DNA from: a virus
Strand: one strand, 5' to 3'
Virus record (IMG/VR): IMGVR_UViG_3300023174_000003
Span: 1-64,000 of that record
Length of the DNA: 64,000 nt
Shown: one piece after another, positions 1 through 9,113 of the stretch
Layout of the letters: each line of letters opens with the position of its first letter
How positions within the stretch are numbered: position 1 is the first letter of the stretch
Notes under the pieces: generated by a model
The model's input: the letters and a program-made list of their open reading frames with translations, nothing else
Told to the model about the DNA's origin: nothing
The model's database searches: none
Program-made: the position numbers and the translations under genes

Positions 1-2
1 AT

Positions 3-521
3 GAACAAGAAGCAAATTTAATTCGTCAATCAAATGCACGAAGTCAATTTGGAAAAAATTATAAAGTAAACGGTATTGAATATGATGTAAAAACAGGACG
101 TGCAATAAACCCACCTGCCAATGTATTTATACCAGCCCGTAGTGATAGTGGTTTAGTCCCACCCGTTTCTACAGGTAGTGGCCAATCTAATGCCGCTGGT
201 ACACCAGAGCAAAGACGTAATGTATCACAACGAGCAATGATCGTTGATGCACTATCTGCGCCCCCCGTGGGTCTTCCCACTGGAGCAAATATTCCAGCCA
301 ATACCATGTCATCTGACGCTCAGTTATATCCAACTGAATTAGCAGCAAGATATGGACAAGAACAGGCCTATGGTAATGAGCTTTTGAAAGCAGGTACTTT
401 GGTTCCTAGGCTACAAGAAGCTGGAGCAACACCTGGAATGGCCCCAGAAAATTTTGCTGCATGGGCAAAAGCAAATCCTGGCCTAGCTATACGTTTACTA
501 GGACAAGCACAAGGAGGTTGA
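3..521 (+). CDS. Putative virion protein, C-terminal part (5' end outside window)
   Basis: The frame is open from the first bases, so this is the C-terminal ~172 residues of a longer protein. An internal ATG at 237 exists, but the frame upstream reads smoothly as protein. The composition is rich in Gly, Ala, Pro and Gln, with no membrane segment or known motif. The next gene follows after 1 nt, and its strong AAGGAGGT ribosome site lies inside the end of this gene, so the two are co-translated. The neighbours suggest a virion or tail component; the function is unknown. Confidence 0.75.
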   Translation, partial: EQEANLIRQSNARSQFGKNYKVNGIEYDVKTGRAINPPANVFIPARSDSGLVPPVSTGSGQSNAAGTPEQRRNVSQRAMIVDALSAPPVGLPTGANIPANTMSSDAQLYPTELAARYGQEQAYGNELLKAGTLVPRLQEAGATPGMAPENFAAWAKANPGLAIRLLGQAQGG

Positions 522-522
522 C

Positions 523-1227
523 ATGTCATTAGAAAATTGGTATACATTTTTAACGACACCTAAAATAACGCAACTTAGCAAAGGAAAAATTCCTGTATTT
601 ACAAAAGAACAAGCAGCAGGATTGCTCGGAAATTTACGAATTGAAACAGGAAGACCTGATTTTAAAAACTTAGATGTTGTAGAGGCAGGATCTGGTGCTG
701 GCCGTGGAGCAGCTCAATATACTGGAGTAAGAAGAGCTGCATATGACAAAGCTCGTCAAGCAGCTTTAAAACAAGGCATTGATCCCAATAGTACTGATTT
801 TCAACAACAATATTTTGTTAACGAGTACCTTGGTAAATATGACCCAAAACCAGGAGCAAGTTTAATTGGCTGGACACAAACTTTTGAAAAGATGCCAAAA
901 TCTGGCACTCCGGCTAGTTATGCAAAGTATTTCTCTGATCAATATTTTCGCCCAGGTGAGCCACATCTAGAGAACCGTCAAAAAGCCGCTGGAGATATTC
1001 TTAAACAAGTCTCTTCTTTTGCCACTCCCTCTACTACAACTATTTCGGCTCCCCCTCCTGTACCTACTAATCCTATAGACAAAGGGAATGATTTGGCTCG
1101 ACGTTTATTAGAAATGATTAAATTAAAAGTACCAGGTGGCCCCTTGAGTCAAGCTCCTGATAACATAGAAGAAGGGCTTAGCCCCCTAGGCAATTCCCCC
1201 CTGGATCAATATTTGTACAACATTTAA
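523..1227 (+). CDS. Virion-associated muramidase-like protein (phage tail lysozyme type)
   Basis: 234 residues. Residues ~28-110 resemble the phage tail lysozyme family: a helix GLLGNLRIETG (33-43) with a candidate catalytic Glu41, followed by GAAQYTGVRR (~62-71), equivalent to the GIAQW-R motif of that family. The family cuts peptidoglycan from the virion to let the tail through the cell wall. The C-terminal ~70 residues are Pro/Ser-rich and probably a linker. Start supported by AAGGAGGT 7 nt upstream. Lies among structural genes, which fits a virion enzyme rather than the endolysin (a separate GH24 lysozyme is at 8.1 kb). Family call inferred from motif memory. Confidence 0.6.
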   Translation: MSLENWYTFLTTPKITQLSKGKIPVFTKEQAAGLLGNLRIETGRPDFKNLDVVEAGSGAGRGAAQYTGVRRAAYDKARQAALKQGIDPNSTDFQQQYFVNEYLGKYDPKPGASLIGWTQTFEKMPKSGTPASYAKYFSDQYFRPGEPHLENRQKAAGDILKQVSSFATPSTTTISAPPPVPTNPIDKGNDLARRLLEMIKLKVPGGPLSQAPDNIEEGLSPLGNSPLDQYLYNI

Positions 1228-1228
1228 A

Positions 1229-1528
1229 ATGGCACGTTTTTCTGACTACGTAAATACAACCGATACCATTCTTCCAGGAGATGTATACAAATCTGAACGA
1301 AAATTGCTTGGTTTATCTCTTCCAGATCCGCAAACAATTTTTAATTACAATGTAAGAAAAAAAACAATTTTTAAACCAGAATCTTATTTTGGTTCTCCGG
1401 CAGCTGCACCATCTACTGATTTATTTCAAAACTTTTTAAACTTACAGCAAAACCCGGAAGCCTTGGCTAATGCTCAAATGCAAATGCCAATGACTCCCTT
1501 TGGCCCTTTATCACCAGGAATGGTGTAG
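1229..1528 (+). CDS. Hypothetical structural-cluster protein, 99 aa
   Basis: Not recognised. ATG lies 1 nt after the preceding stop codon, so translation is probably coupled. The C-terminal half is rich in Pro, Met and Gln, with a MQMPMTP stretch, and no membrane segment is visible. Position between a virion lysin and two larger probable virion proteins suggests a small tail or neck part, but nothing in the sequence proves it. Confidence 0.6.
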   Translation: MARFSDYVNTTDTILPGDVYKSERKLLGLSLPDPQTIFNYNVRKKTIFKPESYFGSPAAAPSTDLFQNFLNLQQNPEALANAQMQMPMTPFGPLSPGMV

Positions 1529-1559
1529 AATTTAAAATATAAGAATTAAGGTAAAAAAA

Positions 1560-2345
1560 TTGTCCTCAACTTCTTCAAATAAACAACCTCTGTTTATTGA
1601 CCGTCCGTTATTTGATTCGGTGCGAGTCACAACACAAACCGTTGGTAGCACCAGTACCAATACTTTGTTTGTACAAGGGGGTCAAGCTCCGTCCATCCTT
1701 GTTGATATGGATGCAACCCTTAGCGATGATATGAATAGTGGCGCTGTAGTTGACTCAATCTCTATTGTTCGCAATGATAGCTACAGGGCTGCTGATTACA
1801 CCGTAAGTGCAACTACCTCAGGCACACCAATTTCCTTGGTTAGTGGTCAAATTGTTTACGTAACAACCACTAGCAGCTTTACTGGTGCAGGTTCAGCAGC
1901 AAGCGGTCTTGGATATTACACATACACTGGAGCTACTACGTTGACAGGGGTAAACACAACTCTTGTCTACTCAGGTGGTACAGCATCTGGTTTTAATTAT
2001 GCCAACATAAGCTATGGTGTGCAACCTGCTGTAACTTTTGTGTTCTATCACACCCGTAACACAACTGTACCTATTCCAGCCAGTGGTGACTACAGACTAC
2101 TGTTTTCCAAAACAGTCCCTGCAAACAGTGGTGTAGTTGACTGTTCTGATGTGATGCCCCAACTGGCCACTCCTACCGCCTCTGCGGGCAATACCAATGG
2201 TTTGGGACCTACGGCACCTTTACGTAACAAAGGCATCTACCTGGAGCGAGGAGACCGCATCTACGTGGGTGTATTCCCTGATGGTCCCCATACAGCCGGT
2301 TATATTCCCGGTGCACAGGTCTATGCACAAGGTGGTTTCTTCTAG
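1560..2345 (+). CDS. Putative virion structural protein, beta-rich
   Basis: 261 residues, beginning at a TTG codon just after an AAGG site; no ATG occurs in frame for the first ~40 residues, while the frame from the TTG reads well. Rich in Thr, Ser, Gly and Val in alternating patterns typical of beta-sandwich virion proteins (residues 20-220). No enzyme motif. It ends 2 nt before the next gene, a probable operon partner. Could be a tail, baseplate or decoration protein; unproven. Confidence 0.65.
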   Translation: MSSTSSNKQPLFIDRPLFDSVRVTTQTVGSTSTNTLFVQGGQAPSILVDMDATLSDDMNSGAVVDSISIVRNDSYRAADYTVSATTSGTPISLVSGQIVYVTTTSSFTGAGSAASGLGYYTYTGATTLTGVNTTLVYSGGTASGFNYANISYGVQPAVTFVFYHTRNTTVPIPASGDYRLLFSKTVPANSGVVDCSDVMPQLATPTASAGNTNGLGPTAPLRNKGIYLERGDRIYVGVFPDGPHTAGYIPGAQVYAQGGFF

Positions 2346-2347
2346 AG

Positions 2348-3904
2348 ATGGGCTTTAAGGGAGCAAATAGCTTCGGGTCTTTTGAACGTAAGAAAGACTT
2401 TGTTGTTAAAAATGTTACCCCTATCACCACTGAATTTTCTAAAGGAAGTGTCCGTGGTTCTATTGCTGCTGTAAACAGAGAATCTGCTTGGACAAGATGG
2501 CGTCGTGGCTATGAGCTATCCTCGTCCAGCTCTTATGACAACGCATATCAATATAGATTTATATATGATATTCCGTTCCCTTCAGGGACAATAACACCTT
2601 CTGGCACTAATCCCGTCTCGACTGTTTCAGGTGCATTCAAAGGATTTCCAACCACAGCAAAAGAATTTGGTATGCACTGGGCTGGTGTTCGTAACCAGGG
2701 CAACATGCGTACTGATGAGTTATTTGATTCGTTGGGTGAAAGACTTTCAGTTGTAAATGTTACAGAAGACAATTATTTCTGGTACGTACAACTAAAGGGT
2801 ACTTGGAGTTCAAGCAACCCGTTACCCGCACCCTTGTATGCCACAGTCTCTGGTGTTACCACACCACTCAAACCAATGAATGGTGAGATCCTAGAGGACA
2901 GGATAATCACAGTCAGTGGCACACCAATAACAGCAACTACAATCAATCCTAATACACAAAAAAGATATGGCTATGTCCAGGCTGTGCTAGTTGACGTAAA
3001 TCAAGATGCAGGAATTCTTAAATTAAAAAAAGCTGGGTCCGTAGAAGTAACACATGACAAAGCATTTTTAACACCAGCAACTAAGCCACCTGCTATAGGG
3101 AGATTTTTAATTACTGGCAATAGATATGCTTGCACTTGTCAAGACTTCACACATAGAGATTACTTCTTTATGTCATCAATCAATAACACAACTAGAAAAT
3201 ATTTTCCGTATTCAAGTGTTACATCAATCAAACCCGGACGTTATGAAAACATCACACTAAGTGGTGAGCTTGATAACAACACAACATCATATTCATTAAA
3301 TGACAGGGTAATGAATGTTGTTGCGCCTTCAGCTACGTATCAACTATTAGATGACATTGCTATATCAGAAGTAAATCGTTTAGCAACAAGAGACAACCCC
3401 GGTGTATTTAGAGACTTTGGCGCCACTTATGTACGTAGCACAACAGACTTATCACTCCCTGGTAATACAGCGGAAGGCATGCCTGTGTACACAGACTACT
3501 CACAAGAGCAGAATGTAATTACAAGCTTGGGCGATAACTGGGCACCAGTGTTAGATGAAATGCGTTATTGCAAACATATCTATTCAATGAAGTTTCAGGA
3601 ACATGTGTTTCCCCCTGAACCTTCTGATTTTCCCGTAGGAATGGATTCAATGGCTGAGTGGGAGCAAAAACTGGTACAAGAAGCAGAAGATAATCAAAAA
3701 CAATACCAAGCATTTAACGTAACCAAAAAAGCATTAAGTTACATGGATGTTCCACCATACAACTGTCAATCTCCTGTGATGGCTCCAATGTTACAAAAGT
3801 TGTTTAACATTCCAAATCAAATTGTCAGCCTGTCAGGCTTCAGAATGATTGACAAAACGGGACATATTTACATACCAGCTTCAGGAGAAAAGCCTTCTCT
3901 GTAG
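2348..3904 (+). CDS. Putative virion structural protein with widely split CxC...CxH zinc motif
   Basis: 518 residues. The N-terminal half is beta-rich and Ser/Thr/Gly-rich. Cys262-x-Cys264 followed by QDF, and Cys408-x-His410 followed by IY, match the two halves of a SWIM zinc finger (CxC...CxH) but are 143 residues apart instead of the usual 6-25. The C-terminal ~90 residues hold an acidic Glu/Gln-rich helix and a Pro-rich tail. Follows the preceding structural gene by 2 nt and is the last gene before a gap with possible promoter sequence. I would call it virion structural; the metal site is inference. Confidence 0.6.
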   Translation: MGFKGANSFGSFERKKDFVVKNVTPITTEFSKGSVRGSIAAVNRESAWTRWRRGYELSSSSSYDNAYQYRFIYDIPFPSGTITPSGTNPVSTVSGAFKGFPTTAKEFGMHWAGVRNQGNMRTDELFDSLGERLSVVNVTEDNYFWYVQLKGTWSSSNPLPAPLYATVSGVTTPLKPMNGEILEDRIITVSGTPITATTINPNTQKRYGYVQAVLVDVNQDAGILKLKKAGSVEVTHDKAFLTPATKPPAIGRFLITGNRYACTCQDFTHRDYFFMSSINNTTRKYFPYSSVTSIKPGRYENITLSGELDNNTTSYSLNDRVMNVVAPSATYQLLDDIAISEVNRLATRDNPGVFRDFGATYVRSTTDLSLPGNTAEGMPVYTDYSQEQNVITSLGDNWAPVLDEMRYCKHIYSMKFQEHVFPPEPSDFPVGMDSMAEWEQKLVQEAEDNQKQYQAFNVTKKALSYMDVPPYNCQSPVMAPMLQKLFNIPNQIVSLSGFRMIDKTGHIYIPASGEKPSL

Positions 3905-4020
3905 GTTTTTTGTAGTATAATATAACGAAGACTAATCAGTCTTAAGGAATTCAAGGGCTAGTTACATTGCACCAGGCTGGCCCGTTGGTTAAAGTCTAGG
4001 CAACAACATGCGTACTTCCC
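3905..4020. promoter_or_regulatory. Intergenic region with TATAATATA box and small hairpin
   Basis: After the structural gene's stop there is a TATAATATA sequence at about 3916-3924, resembling a bacterial -10 or T4-like late promoter box, with no good -35. An inverted repeat AAGACT-aatc-AGTCTT follows (about 3929-3944) without a T-tract. Either a weak promoter for the + gene at 4021 or a processing/termination site. Low confidence. Confidence 0.25.
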
Positions 4021-4446
4021 ATGACCTACACTGTTTCCCCTCCCCTCGACCAGAGGGTAGTTGACGATTTCTTTCATTTATTAAGAAGCCGTAAGACCAG
4101 TAAACTAGCCTGGTTTTATGGCATGCTTGCAACCTATGGGGTAAAACCAGAAAATTTAAAAGGGTTTACCTGGAACGACGACGGAACAATTAACGTCTCA
4201 AACAAAAAGAAACCTGTACGACCCATGCATCCGCAATGGGTTTTTTTGTTTCAACTCAAAGAAAAGCAACCCCCAAATCTTGAGAGTTGCTGGAGAGACG
4301 CTTGGTTACTTATCTATGAAGCCATGGCATGTAAAGAAGTTCAATGCAATGTGATTGAACTGTTACTTGCTTATAAGATGCGTAAAGCTTTCTATAAGCC
4401 TGCTAAACCATTGACTCAGACATCTCCTGTTCCCGCTTACGCATAG
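4021..4446 (+). CDS. Hypothetical protein, possible degenerate tyrosine-recombinase-like fragment
   Basis: 141 residues. Residues ~30-80 read LAWFYGMLATYGVKPENLKG, then a W-D-D-G-T-I-N-V strand, a KKKP turn and MHPQW. The order resembles the first part of a tyrosine recombinase catalytic domain (helix with GLRxxEL, then a beta strand and a Lys turn), but the catalytic Arg is Lys, and the later HxxR/H/Tyr parts are absent. If related, it is not an active recombinase. It converges on, and overlaps by 44 nt, an excisionase-like HTH gene on the other strand. Otherwise unknown. Confidence 0.5.
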   Translation: MTYTVSPPLDQRVVDDFFHLLRSRKTSKLAWFYGMLATYGVKPENLKGFTWNDDGTINVSNKKKPVRPMHPQWVFLFQLKEKQPPNLESCWRDAWLLIYEAMACKEVQCNVIELLLAYKMRKAFYKPAKPLTQTSPVPAYA

Positions 4447-4630
4447 CACGTTGTACAGACCCACGGTTCCACAGATAACTATCCCTGGAGTAGGTCTTGC
4501 CCTTGAATGCAGCATAGTGGGGCCCCAGCTTGAGGGTGCCATCATCACGCATGCGGAATAGAGTCTGACGGTCAATGCTGAGCGCATCAGCCATTTGATT
4601 GGCTGTCACCCATTGAGCTGTTGCGGCCAT
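4403..4630 (-). CDS. Small helix-turn-helix DNA-binding protein (excisionase/MerR-like)
   Basis: 75 residues. Residues ~8-35 (VTANQMADALSIDRQTLFRM) form a typical HTH, followed by a short wing with GPHYAAFKG and YSRDSYLW, as in excisionase-like or phage Cro-sized regulators. Basic C-terminus. It is transcribed away from the HNH gene at 4765; the 134-nt gap between them holds a nested inverted repeat that could be its operator. No Shine-Dalgarno seen. Likely a regulator; target unknown. Confidence 0.65.
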   Translation of the reverse strand: MAATAQWVTANQMADALSIDRQTLFRMRDDGTLKLGPHYAAFKGKTYSRDSYLWNRGSVQRAMRKREQEMSESMV

Positions 4631-4688
4631 GTGAAAAAACCGTGTGCATTCCTACATTACACAAAAATTTTAGCTTTGGTAGGTACTT

Positions 4689-4717
4689 AAGAAAGAATTC
4701 GTAAGTTTACGTTTCTT
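4689..4717. promoter_or_regulatory. Operator-like nested inverted repeat
   Basis: AAGAAA (4689-4694) pairs with TTTCTT (4712-4717), and inside it CGTAA-gt-TTACG (4700-4711) is a near-perfect palindrome. It sits between the divergent HTH gene (start 4630) and HNH gene (start 4765), where a repressor site would be expected. Binding protein unknown. Confidence 0.35.
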
Positions 4718-4764
4718 TACAGAAGCTAGGCCATCTTAAAATTAGGTAATGGCAATTATAGAGT

Positions 4765-5133
4765 ATGTTCGCAACAGAGCATGACCCTCTCGCCTTACTG
4801 ATTGAAGTCACACCAAAGTCTGCTAAACGCCGTTTCCGAGAAGAAATCTACAAGTCCTGGGACCACTGCTGTGGTTATTGCGGAGCCCCAGCCACAAGCC
4901 TGGATCACATTATACCTAGGTTTAGGTCTGGGTCAAGTAACTCTAACAATTTATTGCCATCTTGTCAGAAGTGCAACAGTAATAAAGGATCGATCAAGAT
5001 GGAAGACTGGTACCCAACACAGGATTATTTCTGTGAAGAGCGTATGAAAAAAATTAAAGAATGGATGAACCAAGAACTATTTAATATTTTCCAGTACACT
5101 GGTGATTACGTGACGTACAAGCAGGCAAGTTAA
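4765..5133 (+). CDS. HNH endonuclease
   Basis: 122 residues with a clear HNH/zinc core: CGYC near residue 36, then LDHIIPR (catalytic His), G-S-S-N-S-N-N-L (metal-binding Asn) and CQKCNSNKG near residue 75, giving the two CxxC zinc knuckles. HNH enzymes nick or cut DNA; in phages they act as free-standing homing nucleases or in packaging. The stop TAA shares its last base with the start of the next gene (TAATG), so it is inserted within a translated operon. Could be a homing nuclease; a terminase-linked role is not supported here. Confidence 0.85.
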   Translation: MFATEHDPLALLIEVTPKSAKRRFREEIYKSWDHCCGYCGAPATSLDHIIPRFRSGSSNSNNLLPSCQKCNSNKGSIKMEDWYPTQDYFCEERMKKIKEWMNQELFNIFQYTGDYVTYKQAS

Positions 5134-7775
5134 TGGGTCTTCGTTATGATTCTAGCCAGTCAGACGGCAATAGATGGATTGTCGCAAAAGAAAAAACTGA
5201 CCATGATACACAGCAACGAACAACAGACTTGTTGGCTACAGACAACGCAGAAAAATATAGACAGGGTGTAATAGATTGGTATAACAGTATGGGCAAGCCA
5301 GTGCAATGGACCAAAGACAATCAAACACAATATTATCTTAAAGCTAATGAAGATAATATAAATAAATCAAATAACCAAACTATTTCAGAAAATAACAATT
5401 CAATAATTGCAACTAATGCTGCCAATGATGTATTAAACAGAAAAAATAGTGCAAAAAATAAATCTTATGATGCGGTCATAGATGCAGCTACAAGAGTCAA
5501 TAAAGGAGAGTATGTAGATAAAAGAGAAATAATAAGAAATGTGATTAAAGACTTACCGGATTTAACAGAAGATGAAAAAAAATCACTTCAATCCAATCTT
5601 GAAACACATTTTAAATCTTTTTATAAAACAGAAAAATTAGAAAAGTGGGATATTAATTTAGGGGCCAAACCTTTAGATGGTGATTTTGAGCCTGGCTTTT
5701 ATAAAAAACAAAATAACGGACAAGCTGCACAAGAATGGCAAAAAGCGGTAGACAATGATGATGTAGATATTGTTGACAGATATGGAGAAGAAGGTTTTTA
5801 TTTACAACACTATACAAATATTGGAAAGAAAGCAGGTGTTCGTGGCAATGCAGTAAAGCCAATAGAAGCAGCAAGCAACTATAAAGAATTAAAGCCTACC
5901 GATACAGATATTGCAGCCGTAAGAGATCTACAACTAGGTATTCCTTATGAAGCACAATCTGACAGATTGTTGAAAATAAAAGAGGTAGCTGATGCATGGG
6001 AGGCAGCAAAAAATAATGATCCATATTGGAGTAAATTAGCAAAAGAAAAATATCTTGATCCAACTGACAAAGAACAATTTACTGTTCTTTTTAGATTGTC
6101 AAACAGGCCAGAAGATAAACAAGCTGCTTTTAAATACAACTTAAATACAGGATCTGGTATCACTGAATTAGAAGACGCAATTAACCAGGCGGGGGGTGAA
6201 AAAATGCAAGTAGATGTTAAAAAGTTTTCCGTTTTAAGGCAAAATGTATTAAAAGATACCATGGCTGAAATGAAAAAAGCTAAAGCACAAGAACAGAATT
6301 TAAGTCTTTATAAAGGGTTCAGTACTTTTGGGGACATATTAAATGTTAATAAACAACTCACTGACTCTATTCTTGGTGATACGGGAGTAGGTGGAATACT
6401 CAGCCTTACCAGTGGAGGCAAAGCAGAAGAAAATCTTCAGAAAGGAATGGAAAAATTAACAGGCATAAAAAACAATGTTACATATAACTGGCAAAAATGG
6501 TTTGATGAAACTTTAAAAACAAAATATGATCAAGACCTTAGCTTAGGATACAAGGAACAAGGCATAGAAAAACAAATTAACATAGACAAAGAGTTTGCTA
6601 AAAATTATATTGACGGTTATTTAAAACCAAGATTTGATACATCACGTTCAATGGATGAATTTAACGAATATTTAGATGTTAGACAAGAAGAACAAAACCC
6701 TTTCCAAACACAAGACTTGATTAATGCTATGCAGTTAACTGCTGATACAAGAGCTAAAGCTTATTTAGACCAAGTTCAAAAAAGTGATGACAAATTTTTT
6801 GACTCTGATTTTTATTTTAATCCAGTAGGAGACAAAGCAAGAGAGACTGCCTATGCCGATCAAAAAGCAACAGTTGAAAAAGACTGGGAAGAAGCTAAAG
6901 CTGCAATTGCAGCTAACAAAGGAGACTCTTATTGGGAACAACAAGCATATAGATTTGGTGTTGATGTAAATGATAAAACACAATTTGCTCGCATGCACTT
7001 TCAAGTTAAAGGACAAGGACAAGGCTATGATGCTGCTGAAGATATACTTAATGCTAGTAAAGTAAGTGATGAAATTTACACCAAAATACTTCCTGCGTTA
7101 AAAACACAAGCAGAAAAAAGTGGCATGACACCTTGGGTAAATTTTATTAAACCAGAAGAATTTGCCGATGAAGTATTAAAAGGTGTCGATCCAACAACCA
7201 ATAAAGAAGCCTGGGACGAGATATTAAAAAGATATGGAATCAGTGACTTCAAGGGTACTGTAGATGAATTAAAATCCTATATTACTGAATCATTGCGATC
7301 AGATACAGCTACACAAATTAGAAAAGAGATAAAATATTTAAACGAAAAAAAACAAGATCCAACCCAACAATCTTTGGGAGTTACTTACATAGATAGACCA
7401 GAAGATTATAAAACAGGAACACCACCAGCAGATACAGAGTTATATAAAATTTTTCAAAAAGCAGGTTTTCAAGGTACCGAAGAAAGTTTTTATAAAGATT
7501 TTATGCCTGATGTAAATCAAGAAGACATGAAATTTTTAAACCTTGGGGCGACAAATAAATCTCTTAGTTTTTCAGGCTTTAATCCTAAAGATCCTTATGA
7601 AGCTCTTGGTACCCTGGAAAATCTTAATGAAGATACAGCGTCAACTTCTAAAAAAGAAACAACAAAAGAAGAAGATAGTCCATTTAAAATAGATATTGAC
7701 AGTACAGAAGATACCGGCTCAGACGAAAGTCAGTCCTTTCTTGGTAATTACGCCTCTTTGTTTAAAAAGAAATAA
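5133..7775 (+). CDS. Large Lys/Glu/Asp/Asn-rich putative virion or injected protein, 880 aa
   Basis: 880 residues, highly charged, helix-rich, with low-complexity Asn/Lys stretches around residues 65-110 and a Glu/Asp/Thr-rich tail (~830-870). No membrane segment, Cys cluster or enzyme motif seen. Two related-looking blocks occur (ADAWEAAKNNDPYWSKLAKE near 285 and KDWEEAKAAIAANKGDSYWE near 590), suggesting an internal duplication of a helical repeat. Start overlaps the HNH stop by one base; the next gene starts on this gene's last base. Size and place fit an internal, tail-tape or ejected protein; unproven. Confidence 0.65.
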   Translation: MGLRYDSSQSDGNRWIVAKEKTDHDTQQRTTDLLATDNAEKYRQGVIDWYNSMGKPVQWTKDNQTQYYLKANEDNINKSNNQTISENNNSIIATNAANDVLNRKNSAKNKSYDAVIDAATRVNKGEYVDKREIIRNVIKDLPDLTEDEKKSLQSNLETHFKSFYKTEKLEKWDINLGAKPLDGDFEPGFYKKQNNGQAAQEWQKAVDNDDVDIVDRYGEEGFYLQHYTNIGKKAGVRGNAVKPIEAASNYKELKPTDTDIAAVRDLQLGIPYEAQSDRLLKIKEVADAWEAAKNNDPYWSKLAKEKYLDPTDKEQFTVLFRLSNRPEDKQAAFKYNLNTGSGITELEDAINQAGGEKMQVDVKKFSVLRQNVLKDTMAEMKKAKAQEQNLSLYKGFSTFGDILNVNKQLTDSILGDTGVGGILSLTSGGKAEENLQKGMEKLTGIKNNVTYNWQKWFDETLKTKYDQDLSLGYKEQGIEKQINIDKEFAKNYIDGYLKPRFDTSRSMDEFNEYLDVRQEEQNPFQTQDLINAMQLTADTRAKAYLDQVQKSDDKFFDSDFYFNPVGDKARETAYADQKATVEKDWEEAKAAIAANKGDSYWEQQAYRFGVDVNDKTQFARMHFQVKGQGQGYDAAEDILNASKVSDEIYTKILPALKTQAEKSGMTPWVNFIKPEEFADEVLKGVDPTTNKEAWDEILKRYGISDFKGTVDELKSYITESLRSDTATQIRKEIKYLNEKKQDPTQQSLGVTYIDRPEDYKTGTPPADTELYKIFQKAGFQGTEESFYKDFMPDVNQEDMKFLNLGATNKSLSFSGFNPKDPYEALGTLENLNEDTASTSKKETTKEEDSPFKIDIDSTEDTGSDESQSFLGNYASLFKKK

Positions 7776-8065
7776 TGTCTGACCAACACAGAAAAGCAGC
7801 AAGTGCCGCTGGCCGCTACAAAAAAGAAAGCATGCAGTGCAATAAACCTCAACGGGCTCCAGCTGGGGATACGCATAAGTGGGTTGTTAAATCATGCCAT
7901 GATGGAGAAGAAAAAATAGTTAGGTACGGCAGGCGTGGATACCAGGACTACACACAACATCACGATAAAAAACGTCGTGCTAATTTCAGGTCAAGAATGG
8001 GATGTGATAAACCAATGGATAAAAACACCCCAAGATATTGGGCATGCTCTCGGCTCTGGGGGTAA
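7775..8065 (+). CDS. Conserved phage protein, DUF5754-like
   Basis: 96 residues, basic. The pattern KWVVKSC-DGEEKIVRYGRRG, then FRSRMGCDK and TPRYWACSRLW at the C-terminus, matches small proteins found in T4-like cyanophages (from memory, DUF5754). Cys residues at about 22, 41, 76 and 91 could bind zinc. Starts on the last base of the preceding stop. Function unknown; often encoded among head/structural genes. Confidence 0.6.
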   Translation: MSDQHRKAASAAGRYKKESMQCNKPQRAPAGDTHKWVVKSCHDGEEKIVRYGRRGYQDYTQHHDKKRRANFRSRMGCDKPMDKNTPRYWACSRLWG

Positions 8066-8110
8066 GAGTCTATGGTAAATGAATAAAAACTAACGCAATT
8101 TGGATTACTT

Positions 8111-8779
8111 ATGTATGATAGTTGTAACATGCTTACTTCCATCGTGCAGGATCTATCTACTGGCATTGAGCTAATCATGAAATATGAAGGGTTCAATGAA
8201 AAATCTTTTCCTGATCCTTCTACTGGTACAGCACCCTACACTATTGGATTTGGTAGCCAATATTATCCCAACGGTGAACCAGTAGGCAAAAGTCAGTTAT
8301 GTACGTATGAAAAAGCAGAGGAATATTTAAATCACGAAATAGATGAAATTAAAAAAGCTCTTGCAAAAGAAGTGCCTGACCTTAGTGGATACATGCTAGA
8401 AGCTTTGATTTCTTTTGTGCATTCCATTGGTTGGGAGCCTTTTCTTTATAGTGATATTTTGGATGCCATTGAAGATGAGGATCGAGAGACAGTAGCAGAC
8501 GAGATGTATCGCTGGGTTTTTGACCAGGATCATCAAGTCGTGAGCAACCTTATTTTCAGACGACGGGAAGAAATTAATCTGTTCTTAAGCAGTACTCTTG
8601 AGCAAGGACTTAATTTTGGTGGACAGCTTTTGTTAAATGCTTTTGCTCGTTATGAGAACACCTCCGGACAAAACAAAGCTATTAGGCATCTTGAAGCAGC
8701 AATCCACCCTATGGTATTAACTGAATTTATTAATCAATTTAAGTTACCAGAATTACAACAGTCTGAAATTACGGTGTAA
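8111..8779 (+). CDS. Phage lysozyme (GH24 endolysin)
   Basis: 222 residues. The T4-lysozyme type catalytic triad is visible as Glu26 (KYEG), Asp35 (PDPSTG) and Thr44 (PYTIGFG). The enzyme hydrolyses the MurNAc-GlcNAc bond of peptidoglycan for host lysis. The lysozyme domain fills residues ~15-155; the remaining ~65 residues are an extra helical tail. No signal peptide, so a holin would be needed. ATG at 8129 is an alternative start that keeps the whole domain. Most likely the lysis enzyme. Confidence 0.88.
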   Translation: MYDSCNMLTSIVQDLSTGIELIMKYEGFNEKSFPDPSTGTAPYTIGFGSQYYPNGEPVGKSQLCTYEKAEEYLNHEIDEIKKALAKEVPDLSGYMLEALISFVHSIGWEPFLYSDILDAIEDEDRETVADEMYRWVFDQDHQVVSNLIFRRREEINLFLSSTLEQGLNFGGQLLLNAFARYENTSGQNKAIRHLEAAIHPMVLTEFINQFKLPELQQSEITV

Positions 8780-8804
8780 GCTTTAGAATAGGTACAGGCA
8801 GCGC

Positions 8805-9113
8805 ATGAATTTTCCAATGGCCCCCTCTATTGAACCCCAGGATTTTGAACTTCCTTTGGAGTTCAAATTTGCTAGGCGCAAAGCAGAGCTACAAGCAGCG
8901 GAAATGACGTGGGATCAGTTGTATAGTGCTTTGTTAAATCTTTACAGCCAACGTCTAATGGAGATTACTGCCATCAAAGACATTCTAGCCGAAGAAGGTG
9001 TTAATATTGATTTTGATATCACATCAGAACTAGAACTGGAAGAACTGGCTCTGATGTGTGGCGACTACGAAGATGAAGATGAGGAAGACGAAGATAACCT
9101 TCAGCCTTTCTGA
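8805..9113 (+). CDS. Acidic hypothetical protein, 102 aa
   Basis: Helical middle (residues 20-65) and a strongly acidic C-terminus (DYEDEDEEDEDN). No recognised domain. 25 nt after the lysozyme gene, so likely co-transcribed; its end overlaps the convergent minus-strand DUF3310 gene by 13 nt. Function unknown. Confidence 0.6.
   Translation: MNFPMAPSIEPQDFELPLEFKFARRKAELQAAEMTWDQLYSALLNLYSQRLMEITAIKDILAEEGVNIDFDITSELELEELALMCGDYEDEDEEDEDNLQPF

Noticed and set aside
4021-4446. Functional integrase
   Set aside because: Too short; catalytic Arg replaced by Lys and no HxxR...Tyr region.
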